64,000 nucleotides of DNA from Mimachlamys varia. Its lineage: Eukaryota > Mollusca > Bivalvia > Pectinida > Pectinidae. The notes beneath the pieces were generated by a model that had not been told where the DNA came from, did not search any database, and saw nothing but the letters and a program-made list of their open reading frames with translations. A program made the translations under genes and the position numbers. Each line of letters opens with the position of its first letter. Positions within the stretch are counted from its first letter, which is position 1. The stretch lies in contig OX392540.1 in the NCBI GenBank assembly GCA_947623455.1, forward strand, positions 9,007,432 to 9,071,431. Reading direction: 5' to 3'. Shown piece after piece: positions 18,416 through 30,000 of this stretch.

Positions 18416-19664
18416 TTAATGGAACTAGCCATGTGCTTGACCTATATAAAATTTTCTGTGCTTCCGGATATTTGATTTTCAAAGACAGCCACTGTCATTG
18501 AGTGTTTGCACATTTTTCAGTGTGTAAAAATATTTAATTTGACAAAACAACTTCAAAATTATTTAAAATCTGGCTAAACATGGCCCTGTGTTGAAGCCTG
18601 TATTGTTGGACTGACCATCATACTCATGTTTTTAATTAAGTTTGGTTCAATTAACTGTGATAATTAATCTGCGTGCGTGTTAATAAAACTTAACTGATAT
18701 GTGTACCAGGTTTTAGCATCCAAATTTTGATAGAACAAAGATCTAGTGTGCTGTCTTCGCCCCCCCCCCCCCCCAAACCCCCCCCCCAACCCCGTTCCAG
18801 CTCTGCCCAGTCATTCTCTGGCTTCTTCCTTCATGCAAATTATAAATGTATGTGTGTTTTATAATCCTAAGAAAGCAATAACTAGAACAATCACATAATA
18901 AGCTTGTATAAATATTGCACATGTGAGTTTATATATGTGTATGTGTCACGTAAATGTTTTGGTGGCTAAATCCAACTTATATTCCATATTTTCAGTAAAT
19001 TGTAGATATTACTTTATTCCTGTCACAATATATACCTTGTTCAACATCTTGTTTATTGATTTAATGCGTTTGTGTACTTTGTTTACTCATACAATAAGCT
19101 GTTTATAGCATTATATCTCCCCTACCCCCAATATTCTCCCTGTAAAATGGAGGCACCCCGGGGAGCTAGAAGTGCTAAATGTAAGCTGGTGTAATTGATA
19201 GATAAACAGTTAAGGTGGATATCTGATAACCGTTTATGACTCATGTTTTCTGTAGAAGTTTGAAGTTGTGTGTGAATTCTAAGTGTGTTTTATTGTTAAA
19301 ATTAAATAAAAAAATACTTAAAATAAAAATTAATTACTGCAGAGACTTTAAAATTAACAGAAACTGAGGTAACAAGATTTCTTTTCAAAAACAGTTGAGC
19401 GGTAAGCGTATTTGATCTTTGTGCAAAATATGAAATTGCTAAGTGTGTGCTTAACTGAGGTGCTAGAGGTAAATGTTATGCAGAAGAAACGAGAAATTTC
19501 TGGTGCTAGCTCTGAATAGCAAGTGTACATTAGGTGCAATAACTTGGGTTTTCTTCATAATTTTTTATTCAATTTCAACCAAACTTCACCATTTTACTCG
19601 GAAATGTATATACTTTCAGTTAGTAAACTTTATTTCAACATCTGAAAGGTTTAGGGCCCTTTAA
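18416..19664. other. Intergenic between the 461-bp copies; C-rich tract
   Basis: No gene supported. A C tract at 18760-18793 (runs of 15 and 10 C) could form a G-quadruplex on the minus strand and may have unreliable length. Small ORFs at 18923-19108 and 19354-19664 are AT-driven and lack domains. Confidence 0.45.
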
Positions 19665-20125
19665 AGGACTCGCACAACTAAATCAGCCTATCACGAAGTG
19701 TTTCATACGTTTGTAGTCCCTACTGAAAATTTGTTCCGGCTAAGTACAGTGATTCTGGGTAATTTAAATAGGTAATTGTTGACCTATTCTGCATTGAATG
19801 AAATCTGTAGATATTTAACTTTACAAAAATATATACTTTTGGTAGATTTCGATATGTGATGGCGGATTGATATGGGGTCAAAAGTCAGAGGGTGTTCCTG
19901 TCCCATTTCACTGGTTTGACATGTAAATTTCCGGTTGTCCGAAGCAGACGCCTGTAGCAAGCTAATATGCCAGTAAACTCCTCATTAAATGCCCCTTGAA
20001 GCCTTTGTCATGTATGTATCTGTGAATTTAGGCAGTTTTCACAAGTGTTGTACTTCAAATATTAAAGTTATTAGCTCGAAAGCTTAGTAATAACATATAG
20101 TAAATTATTTAGTTGTGTGAGTCCT
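19665..20125. mobile_element. 461-bp TIR element, copy 2
   Basis: Near-identical to 17955-18415, with the same AGGACTC...GAGTCCT ends. The flanks differ from those of copy 1 (TTTAA on the left, GAAGT on the right), which argues for separate insertion more than for one large duplication. Confidence 0.8.
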
Positions 20126-21008
20126 GAAGTGTTGAATTTAAAAGTGTGATTCTTTAAAGAGACATCACGGTAAAACTTATTTAGAACTATTGTATATATA
20201 TATACAAATTAAACGTATTTTGTGGAAAATTAATGGGCGATTCACTCTGAAAATTTTTCTCAAAAACGTTAATTAATAATTAAAAAAGTGAATCACTATT
20301 TGTTGAGCAACGATTTGGACATAATTATATTATACATTTTTTTCCCTGCACTTCTCTTGTTCAACCCTGACACCTCCTTATAAGACAGCAAGCTCTGTTT
20401 ACTCGGAGAAAATGACACAACAAAGTATTGGTGGAAAATGGCTCATCTCTTCGATGGACAAATATTTATTTTACTTATTTCTAAGAAAATTTTAACACAT
20501 TTTAAAATTGCATTTTTTATGATTAAAGGTGCGGCCTATAAATAAAGCGCCACAAGACATCATAAAAGTGAAACGTTGTAATGACGCCGCCACCCTTGCT
20601 ATTTTTTGCGTCATATGATAACGCATGCGCATTACACACTACATCGGTAAACAAAAAATGGCTACTTGCACGCGTGACCTACATGTAATTTCAAATGTAC
20701 CAAGCGAAAAGTTGCCGAATGGTCAAAAGGCAACAGAAGGATTATATTACGGAAGCATATATATATTATGAGGGATGGGAAGTATTCATTTGTTTACGTT
20801 GTAAAACACCGGTTTAGGTGCGGCTGATGTTATAGTGTATACGGCTTCAATTTAAACAAAATGAATAAATTTGTCATCATGCGTGGAAAAAAATTGTTTT
20901 TCATACCTAATCTATGAAATACGGAAGGTACAAATATTATTGGGTTGCCGGTTGGGACCCCGGTATTGAATTTGATACAAATAAAAATTTATGCATAACA
21001 GATATGCC
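20126..21008. other. Intergenic; weak TATA plus 37-codon ORF
   Basis: CCTATAAATAAAGCG (about 20534-20548) lies about 115 bp upstream of an ATG (20659) opening a 37-codon frame that ends in TGA. GCGCATGCG-type words occur between them. I see no splice donor or domain, so no gene is called. Confidence 0.3.
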
Positions 21009-21290
21009 GTCGTAAACTTTTATGTCTGGAGATCTCCTCCTACAGTTTTCAACCGATTTCTTTCAAACTGTTTTCCTGAATGACGGTTTACATTTAATTC
21101 GACAATAATTACAAGAGTTATGGTCCTTTGGGATGCAATTTCGGGCATTAAGTAGAAAACATCAGAACATTTTTGTGTTTTCTTAAATTCCTTTAAAATT
21201 TTATATGGTACTTCGAAAAGCTATAATATTCAACATGTATTACGGGTTTTGTTGCGTTATTTCAACTTTTCGCATAACAGCATACATGTA
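21009..21290 (+). repeat. SINE-free backbone module (ancestral-type satellite unit)
   Basis: Contains the backbone landmarks in order: GTCGTAAACTTTT, GGAGATCTCCTCCTACAGTT, TTTCAAACTG, GAGTTATGGTCCTTTGG, TTAAATTCCTTTAAAATTTT, GGTACTTCGAAAAGCTATAA and TTATTTCAACTTTTCGC. At 21211-21225 it reads straight through CTTCGAAAAGCTATAAT, where every later unit carries the SINE. It also retains the GGGATGCAATTTCGGGCATT segment that 572-bp units lack. Confidence 0.8.
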
Positions 21291-21302
21291 GAAAATGCAT
21301 TT

Positions 21303-22860
21303 CTGTTGTAAACTGTTGTTTTGTCAGGAGATCTTCTCCTACAGTTTTTAACTGATATCTTTCAAACTGATTAGGCTTAATCATCATGACATGAAGTTTT
21401 GTTTTCCTGAATGACAGTTCAATTATATAATATTTACTAGAGCTATGGTCCTTTGAAACTTTTTTGTATTTTATTCAATTCCTCTAAAATTTGGTATGAT
21501 ACATCAAAAAATGATGGGTGGTCGGGTGGTGCAGTGGATAGCGCACTTGCCTTTCACCAATGCGGCCGGGGTTCGATTCCCCGACCGGACATGAAAAGGT
21601 ATGGGGTCACCTGCCCGACCACGTGGGTCGGGGTACTCCGGTTTCCTCCCACAATAAGAGCCCTCGCGCGCTTACATCCGGGCCAACAAGAGTGATTAAT
21701 ATAAGTTGTATAACTTGTTTCATAATTGTTGTAAAATAAATCAAGTTTATATAAAAAGCTATAATATTTAACATATATTACAGGTTTGGTTGAGTTATTT
21801 CAACTTTTCGCAGAACCACTGCAAAATATAGGCGTTATGTAGAAAATGCATTTCTGTCGTAAACTGTTGTTTTGTCTGGAGATCTTCTCCTACAGTTTTT
21901 AACAGATATCTTTCAAACTTATTAGGCTTAATCATCATGACATGAAGTTTTGTTTTCCTGAATGTCAGTTCAATTATATAATATTTACTAGAGCTATGGT
22001 CCTTTGAAACTTTTTTGTATTTTATTCAATTCCTCTAAAATTTGGTATGATACATCAAAAAATGATGGGTGGTCGGGTGGTGCAGTGGATAGCGCACTTG
22101 CCTTTCACCAAGGCGGCCAGGGTTCGATTCCCCGACCGGACGTGAAAAGGTATGGGGTCACCTGCCCGACCACGTGGGTTTTCTCCGGGTACTCCGGTTT
22201 CCTCCCACAATAAGACCCCTCGCGCGCTAACATCCGGGCCAACAAGAGTGATCAATATAAGTTGTATAACTTGTTTCATAATTGTTGTAAAATAAATCAA
22301 GTTTATATAAAAAGCTATAATATTTAACATATATTACAGGTTTGGTTGAGTTATTTCAACTTTTCGCGGAACCACTGCAAAATATAGGCGTTATGTAGAA
22401 AATGCATTTCTGTCGTAAACTGTTGTTTTGTCTGGAGATCTTCTCCTACAGTTTTTAACTGATATCTTTCAAACTTATTAGGCTTAATCATCATGATATG
22501 AAGTTTTGTTTTCCTGAATGACAGTTCAATTATATAATATTTACTAGAGCTATGGTCCTTTGAAACTTTTTTGTATTTTATTCAATTCCTCTAAAATTTG
22601 GTATGATACTTCAAAAAATGATGGGTGGTCGGGTGGTGCAGTGGATAGCGCACTTGCCTTTCACCAATGCGGCCAGGGTTCGATTCCCTGACCGGACGTG
22701 AAAAGGTATGGGGTCACCTGCCCGACCACGTGGGTTTTCTCCGGGTACTCCGGTTTCCTCCCACAATAAGACCCCTCGCGCGCTAACATCCGGGCCAACA
22801 AGAGTGATTAATATAAGTTGTTTCATAATTGTTGTAAAATAAATAAAAAGCTATTATTTA
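21303..22860 (+). repeat. Three early satellite units (551-556 bp period)
   Basis: tRNA-like heads start at 21513, 22064 and 22620, giving periods of 551 and 556. The units have the SINE and the internal deletion, but lack the ATTGCATATTTGCAAC stretch that helps bring later units to 567-572 bp. They differ from the main array at many sites (GACCACGTGGG context, TTCCTGAATGAC, AGAGTGAT). They are an older offshoot 4.4 kb upstream of the main array. Confidence 0.85.
21511..21752 (+). mobile_element. V-SINE-like retroposon within the satellite unit
   Basis: About 241 bp between AAAAA repeats (21506-21510 and 21753-21757). The order is: tRNA-like head with A box TGGTGCAGTGG and B box GGTTCGATTCC; a conserved domain with CACGTGGGT-GGGGTACTCCGG-TTTCCTCCCAC (complete as GTTTTCTCCGGGTACTCC in the next unit); and an AT-rich tail ending AAGTTTATAT. 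The middle matches my recollection of the V-domain of V-SINEs (molluscan RUDI type). The head resembles tRNA-Glu(UUC), with CTTTCAC at the anticodon-loop position. Its limits are defined by comparison with the SINE-free module at 21211. Confidence 0.75.
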
Positions 22861-23446
22861 ACATATATTACAGGTTTTGTTGAGTTATTTCAACTTTTCG
22901 CGTAACAGCAGTTTTTGGTTCCATACAATTATACTACCGATAGAATACGACGGGCGTATCATGCCTTCGCTTCCGGTGCTCTTGTTGTACTTTTCAAAGC
23001 ATGCACACCTTTTATGAAATCATTTTAAATGAGGATTAGTGAATGCATCTTTTTACAGGAGTTCAAGTTCGTGGCATATATCATGTGACCGATTAAGCCA
23101 AACAGCAGGCGAGAAACTTGAAACTTCAATCCCTTTTATTGTCTCCAAATTTATCAATATTAACATTATGGCCACGCAAATCTCCGTTTCCTTAATTGCT
23201 ATGAAATATACAGGATTGGGCAATTTAGTCCCTTTAAGCTTTCATAGCTATACCTGAAATATGCTAGTACTCTTATCAATTTATATGTATAGCTATTCAG
23301 ATCTACATTTTTGATTCTAAATTTCACCTACGTTGACTGTTAATTGGACTATGTTAATGTTGAGCTTTATTTCTTTATGTAACGAAACCTATGATCTACT
23401 CATATACATAATATATCCCAAATACACATTCTACATTCAGTTCTTA
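22861..23446. other. Intergenic, no gene supported
   Basis: Begins with the trailing edge of a satellite unit (TTATTTCAACTTTTCGCGTA to about 22905). The rest has no recognisable coding or RNA feature. Confidence 0.4.
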
Positions 23447-23450
23447 TTAA

Positions 23451-24130
23451 AGGCCCAATATACGTAACTTTCGGCAAAACTTGAAGCAAAAATCAAGCCT
23501 AATAACTTATATGTTTAAAGATTAAATTAAGATTAAAGGCCCAATATACGTAACTTCAGGGAAATTTTTCTGATTCTGAAAAATTCTGAAAAAAATTCCA
23601 TTTGATAACCATGCAGAATTAACCTAAAACGAAGTAAACCTGAGCGGTAACTAACAAGAAAAATCCAAAGAATTAAAAATAATTCAGGTGGGGCCCACTT
23701 CAACAACAAGCTGAAGTTAGAAGACGGTTCAAAATGGGCATGTGTTTACAAATACCGAATTTCAACTGATGCTGTACCGGTAACCACGTTAAGAATTCAT
23801 CTTGAATATTGGTGAAATCAGTGAAAGGCCCAATATACGTAACTTTCGGCAAAAAATTCTTTTGCGGTTACCGGTACAGCAGCAGTTGAAACATGCCATT
23901 TGTAAACACGCGTCCATTTCGAACCGTCTTCTACCTTCGGTTTGTTGTTGAAGTGGGCCCCACCTGAATTATTTTCAATTCTTTGGATTTTTTTGTCAAA
24001 AGTTTTTTATAAGTTACCGCTCAGGTTTACTTCGTTTTAGGCTTATTTTTGCATGGTTATCAACTGGATTTTTTTTCAGAATTTTTCAGAATCACGAAAA
24101 ATTTTCTGAAGTTACTTATATTGGGCCTTT
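23451..24130. mobile_element. Rearranged cluster of three AGGCCC MITE pieces
   Basis: Piece 1 (23451-23532) is a reversed right end. Piece 2 (23537-about 23822) is a left end plus interior in forward orientation. Piece 3 (about 23823-24130) is reversed. Pieces 2 and 3 form a long inverted repeat of ~290-bp arms sharing GCGGTTACCGGTACAGC, GTAAACACGCG and CCCCACCTGAATTATTTTCA in opposite orientation. Outer edges are TTAA (23447-23450 and 24129-24132). The intact relative is 6918-7301. Confidence 0.8.
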
Positions 24131-24132
24131 AA

Positions 24133-24360
24133 TAAAAATAATAATATACAACATTTATATATTGCTCTATATAATTTGTAAAATTACTCTAAAGCACTTC
24201 ACAACATGTAGATTATAATTTGATACTTACACTGCATAAATAAAGTTATTACAATCTAAGCTAATGTGATAATATAAAAAATACATATAAATACGAACTA
24301 CATCTACTTTAGATAAACAAATGTCAATATATACATGTCGTCTAAGTTGACACCCTAATA
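24133..24360. other. Intergenic, AT-rich
   Basis: Nothing recognisable. Confidence 0.4.
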
Positions 24361-24365
24361 TGCAG

Positions 24366-24745
24366 ACGTGAAAAGGTACGTCTTCAGATGTTTCTTGAAT
24401 TTGGCCAGAGTATTTGTTTTTCGGATAGCGGTTTGTAATCTATTCCACAACATGGCCGAAATTTTACCAAAACACCGTTTTCCATAGGTCACAGTACGAG
24501 ATTTTGGGACACACAACAATGATTCTGTCTCCGACCTCAGTGATCATGACGGCTGATACACTGTACTAGGGTAACTAGCTCCCGTATGTACTGGGGAGCT
24601 GTTCCATCCAGTGCCTTGTATGTGTATACCAAGATTTTGTATTGTGACCTGTAACCAGTGCAATGAATAGGAGTGATGTGCTCTCTCTTTCTCACTCGAG
24701 AAACGAGATGTGCTGCCGTTTTCTGGACCTTCTGTAGGCGACTTT
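24366..24745 (-). pseudogene. CR1/L2-like LINE reverse transcriptase C-terminal remnant
   Basis: Minus-strand translation gives, across frames, RLQKVQKTAAHLVSRVRKRE then HITPI, SLHWLQV, YKILVYTYKALDGTAPQYI, and SLRSETESLLCVP, ending in LWNRLQTAIRKTNTLAKFKK and HLKTYLF. That order is the conserved C-terminal region of CR1/L2-type non-LTR retrotransposon ORF2. It has at least one frame change around the LHWL motif and an in-frame TGA in place of an expected Arg codon before SLRS. It is a short 5'-truncated dead fragment. Confidence 0.8.
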
Positions 24746-24749
24746 TTTG

Positions 24750-25540
24750 TTAATTGCAATTAATTGTGAATTGTTAATTGATTGGGCCATGATATACCCA
24801 ATATAATATGAAGCATCAGTTACTTCCTATTTTAGTTTAGACATGGCCAAGGTTACATGCAAACTTTATCTTATCTTATTATAGCTACACGGCGTATATC
24901 AATCTGAAATTTGAATTTCACTTGTACTACGTACACATATATAAGATGCATGCCGATATGTAAATATATATTTTTTATAACCCCTCAATGTTGTTTGGGG
25001 TGGGATATGCTATGATGAGGTTGTCCACCCGTCTGTCCATTCAAAGAGGGACTTTGTCCAGCTATGCAATTGCCCATTTTCAACGAATCTTTTCAAAATT
25101 TTGTAAGATTATCTACAATGTGGAGATGTGCACCCTGAAGTAACTTTGCATTTTCGACCTTGGACAGAGAGTTGTTCCCCTTTATTTAAAAAAATGAATA
25201 CATTTTTGTCTGGCAATGCATTTACCCAGTTAACAGCGGATCTTTTTGAAATTGCGAGAATAGCCAGTAGCCATAATCCCCTTGAAAAACTTTGCATTTT
25301 CGACACTTTCGGGAAAGGTATCCCCCATTCATTAAAAAAATGCAATTGCTCAGTTTAAAACTGAGGCAGGGATCACTTTGGGGCAAGATTTGGGTTTTTT
25401 TACCCATATTTATCCTGGCTATCTAAAAAAATATTTAGAATTGTCTTACTTTATATAGAAAATTTGTTTTTGCTGATCCCATAAAATCCCTTAAATTCTC
25501 CCATAGGTTTTAAGAGTCAGAATTATCCCTGCTTAGGTGT
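24750..25540. other. Intergenic; possible diverged backbone-like repeat
   Basis: GTTGTCCACCCGTCTGTCCATT (about 25020-25041, an interrupted GTCC motif) followed by ACTTTGCATTTTCGAC twice (about 25143 and 25290) looks like an old tandem repeat related in style to the GTCCGTC-led modules. Overlapping ORFs at 25109-25407 on both strands have no domains. Confidence 0.35.
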
Positions 25541-26450
25541 TCTCTTACAAAGAGTTACCCCCCTTTAAATGAACAGCTTCGTCTGGCTATGCAATCCTAA
25601 AGTAATTGTTTAGCATTTTGACCCCTTTTGATAGTCATGCACCTTTAATTTTTTTTTTTCATCATGTTTTAAATATATATATTTATAGTATGTGGTTATG
25701 TGTAATATGTAAAAGCATGTCTGCTATAATTATATTCCCACTCCATCATCATGTGAGGAAAGATAATGCTCAAGATTTAAATCAAAGACGCTAACCTTAA
25801 TGAGCATTCTGGCAAATGAATTATTGAACAATATGGGTAATTTGATCTATGTTTGAAATAACGTATTTTCTCTCCTTAATTGAAAAGATCTTCACCAGGA
25901 AATAAATGTAATTCTTATACAAATATCCCCTCTCAAAACATGTGGGCATGTCAAGTCGCACTTATGTATAAATTGTAACTTGGTCATGCCATACACCCTC
26001 ATGTGGCAAGAGTGATATTGTATTTGATGGGAAAGTTGTGGGAATAGACAATATATTTCCGCATGAAAAACTTTGTAAAGTGTCGAGATTTTTCCCCTTT
26101 CATTTAAAATAACAAAAAAAAAAAACCAACAAAAATTGTCCAACAATGCAATTGCTCAGTTTGAAATGAAGGTGTGCCTCTTAAATAGCTTTGCATTTTC
26201 AACTCTTTTACTAAGAGTAATCCCCCTTTAAATGCACAGTGTCGTCTGGCTATGCGATCCTGATTTAATTTTTTAGCATTTTGACCCCTTTCTAAAGAGT
26301 CAATGCACCTTTTATTTATTTTTCATGTTTTTTTTTTTAGATAAACATTTGTGTGTTTATGTACGATAGGTAAAAGCATGTCTTATATATATTCCCACTC
26401 CGTCATCATGTAAAGAAAGATAATGCTCAAGATTTAAAATCAAAGAAGTT
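25541..26450. repeat. Diverged direct duplication, ~650 bp apart
   Basis: The stretch 25545-25795 (CCCTTTAAATG, GTCGTCTGGCTATGC-type word, TTTAGCATTTTGACCCCTTT, TATTCCCACTCC, TCATCATGT, AAAGATAATGCTCAAGATTT) recurs in the same order at 26200-26447. The copies differ by many substitutions and small indels, so the duplication is old. Confidence 0.75.
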
Positions 26451-26454
26451 ACTT

Positions 26455-26787
26455 CCCAACCTTACTCAAGTTACACATTCCCCAAACCATATTGCAAAAC
26501 AACATATATTTTGCACATTTTATTAATTATTAATTCCCCAAATCATGTACCAACACAAACATATTTTGCATATTTTTTTTTTAATCATAAAATTCAGAAA
26601 AAATAGTTATAAACATGGACAATGCATAAGCTGTACCTGCAACAGTACGTCATGAAAAATCCAAGATGGCGGCCAATTATGTTGGTCACGTTGAGGCACA
26701 TATCTGGCAATAAGCCATGCACCCCCCACTTTTGACTTATTTTAATGCACTGGCCCCCTGGGCTTATTGCCGGAGAAATACGGTATA
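26455..26787. other. Intergenic with hairpin at 26702-26772 and YY1-like motif
   Basis: TCTGGCAATAAGCC and GGGCTTATTGCCGGA form an inverted repeat across ~45 bases (26702-26772). AAGATGGCGGCC at about 26663 matches the YY1 consensus, though such words are common in dispersed repeats. The hairpin ends in GAAATACGGTAT beside the next module. Confidence 0.5.
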
Positions 26788-27043
26788 TGGCATTGTCCGT
26801 CCGTCATAAACTTTTGTTTGTCCGGAGATCTCCTCATACAGTTTTCAACCGATTTCTTTCAAACTTGCTAGGCTTAACCACCATAACATGAAGTTGTGTT
26901 TTCCTGACAGACAATTTGATTCGAAAATATTCACTAGAGTTATGGCCCTTTGGGACGCAATTTCGGGCATTATTTAGAAAACATCAAAACATTTTTGTGT
27001 TTTCTTTAATTCCTCTAAAATTTGGTATGATACTTCAAAAAAT
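26788..27043 (+). repeat. Backbone module lacking the later deletion, directly before a SINE
   Basis: Starts with GTCCGTCCGTCATAAACTTT and carries GGGACGCAATTTCGGGCATT and TTTAGAAAACATCAAAAC (about 26952-26990), as the SINE-free module at 21009 does. Unlike that module it runs into GATACTTCAAAAAATGATGG and a full SINE at 27044. It is therefore intermediate: SINE present, 37-base-type deletion absent. Confidence 0.8.
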
Positions 27044-30000
27044 GATGGGTGGTCGGGTGGTGCAGTGGATAGCGCACTTGCCTTTCACCAATGCGGCCGG
27101 GGTTTGATTCCCCGACCGGACGTGAAAAGGTATGGGGTCACCTGCTCGACCACGTGGGTTTTCTCCAGGTACTCCGGTTTCCTCCCACAATAAGACCCCT
27201 CGCGCGCTAACATCCGGGCCAACAAATGTGATTAATATAAGTTGTATAACTTGTTTCATAATTGTTGTAAAATAAATCAAGTTTATATAAAAAGCTATAA
27301 TATTTAACATATTACAGGTTATGTTGAGTTATTTCAACTTTTCGCGGAACCACATTGCATATTTGCAACTGCAAAATATAGACATTATGCAGAAAATGCA
27401 TTTCTGTCGTAAACTGTTGTTTTGGCCGGAGATCTTCTACAGTTTTTAACTGATATCTTTCAAACTTATTAGGCTTAATCAACATGACATGAAGTTTTTT
27501 TTTGCTGAATAACAGTTCAATTATATAATATTTACTAGAGCTATGGTCCTTTGAAACTTTTTTTTATTTGATTCAATTCCTCTAAAATTTGGTATGATAC
27601 TTCAAAAAATGATGGGTGGTCGGGTGGTGCAGTGGATAGCGCACTTGCCTTTCACCAATGCGGCCGGGGTTGGATTCCCCGACCGGACGTGAAAAGGTAT
27701 GGGGTCACCTGCTCGACCACGTGGGTTTTCTCCAGGTACTCCGGTTTCCTCCCACAATAAGACCCCTCGCGCGCTAACATCCGGGCCAACAAATGTGATT
27801 AATATAAGTTGTATAACTTGTTTCATAATTGTTGTAAGATAAATCAAGTTTATATAAAAAGCTATAATATTTAACATATATTACAGGTTATGTTGAGTTA
27901 TTTCAACTTTTCGCGTAACCACATTGCGTATTTGCAACTGCAAAATGTAGACATTATGTAGAAAATGTATTTCTGTCGTAAACTGTTGTTTTGGCCGGAG
28001 ATCTTCTCCTACAGTTTGTAACTGATATCTTTCAAACTTATTAGGCTTAATCATCATGACATGAAGTTTTGTTTTGCTGAATAACAGTTCAATTATATAA
28101 TATTTACTAGAGCTATGGTCCTTTGAAACTTTTTTGTATTTGATTCAATTCCTCTAAAATTTGGTATGATACTTCAAAAAATGATGGGTGGTCGGGTGGT
28201 GCAGTGGATAGCGCACTTGCCTTTCACCAATGCGGCCGGGGTTCGATTCCCCGACCGGACGTGAAAAGGTATGGGGTCACCTGCTCGACCACGTGGGTTT
28301 TCTCCAGGTACTCCGGTTTCCTCCCACAATAAGACCCCTCGCGCGCTAACATCCGGGCCAAAAAATGTGATTAATATAAGTTGTATAACTTGTTTCATAA
28401 TTGTTGTAAAATAAATCAAGTTTATATAAAAAGCTATAATATTTAACATATATTACAGGTTATGTTGAGTTATTTCAACATTTTTGCGGAACCACATTGC
28501 ATATTTGCAACTGCAAAATATAGACATTATGTAGAAAATGCATTTCTGTCGTAAACTGTTGTTTTGGCCGGAGATCTTCTCCTACAGTTTTTAACTGATA
28601 TCTTTCAAACTTATTAGGCTTAATCATCATGACATGAAGTTTTGTTTTGCTGAATAACAGTTCAATTATATAATATTTACTAGAGCTATGGTCCTTTGAA
28701 ACTTTTTTGTATTTGATTCAATTCCTCTAAAATTTGGTATGATACTTCAAAAAATGATGGGTGGTCGGGTGGTGCAGTGGATAGCACACTTGCCTTTCAC
28801 CAATGCGGCCGGGGTTCGATTCCCCGACCGGACGTGAAAAGGTATGGGGTCACCTGCTCGACCACGTGGGTTTTCTCCAGGTACTCCGGTTTCCTCCCAC
28901 AATAAGACCCCTCGCGCGCTAACATCCGGGCCAACAAATGTGATTAATATAAGTTGTATAACTTGTTTCATAATTGTTGTAAAATAAATCAAGTTTATAT
29001 AAAAAGCTATAATATTTAACATATATTACAGGTTATGTTGAGTTATTTCAACTTTTCGCGGAACCACATTGCATATTTGCAACTGCAAAATATAGACATT
29101 ATGTAGAAAATGCATTTCTGTCGTAAACTGTTGTTTTGGCCGGAGATCTTCTCCTACAGTTTGTAACTGATATCTTTCAAACTTATTAGGCTTAATCATC
29201 ATGACATGAAGTTTTGTTTTGCTGAATAACAGTTCAATTATATAATATTTACTAGAGCTATGGTCCTTTGAAACTTTTTTGTATTTGATTCAATTCCTCT
29301 AAAATTTGGTATGATACTTCAAAAAATGATGGGTGGTCGGGTGGTGCAGTGGATAGCACACTTGCCTTTCACCAATGCGGCCGGGGTTCGATTCCCCGAC
29401 CGGACGTGAAAAGGTATGGGGTCACCTGCTCGACCACGTGGGTTTTCTCCAGGTCCTCCGGTTTCCTCCCACAATAAGACCCCTCGCGCGCTAACATCCG
29501 GGCCAACAAATGTGATTAATATAAGTTGTATAACTTGTTTCATAATTGTTGTAAAATAAATCAAGTTTATATAAAAAGCTATAATATTTAACATATATTA
29601 CAGGTTATGTTGAGTTATTTCAACTTTTCGCGGAACCACATTGCGTATTTGCAACTGCAAAATATAGACATTATGTAGAAAATGCATTTCTGTCGTAAAC
29701 TGTTGTTTTGGCCGGAGATCTTCTCCTACAGTTTGTAACTGATATCTTTCAAACTTATTAGGCTTAATCATCATGACATGAAGTTTTGTTTTGCTGAATA
29801 ACAGTTCAATTATATAATATTTACTAGAGCTATGGTCCTTTGAAACTTTTTTGTATTTGATTCAATTCCTCTAAAATTTGGTATGATACTTCAAAAAATG
29901 ATGGGTGGTCGGGTGGTGCAGTGGATAGCGCACTTGCCTTTCACCAATGCGGCCGGGGTTCGATTCCCCGACCGGACGTGAAAAGGTATGGGGTCACCTG

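Noticed and set aside
20535..20770. TATAAATA followed by a 37-codon ORF as a gene
   Set aside because: The TATA-to-ATG layout is possible, but the ORF ends in a stop without a convincing splice donor and has no recognisable content.
17431..26674. YY1-like AAGATGGC(G/C)GCC motifs as regulatory sites
   Set aside because: They occur within or next to dispersed repeats (about 17431 and 26663), and such words are frequent in these repeats. Nothing else supports regulation.
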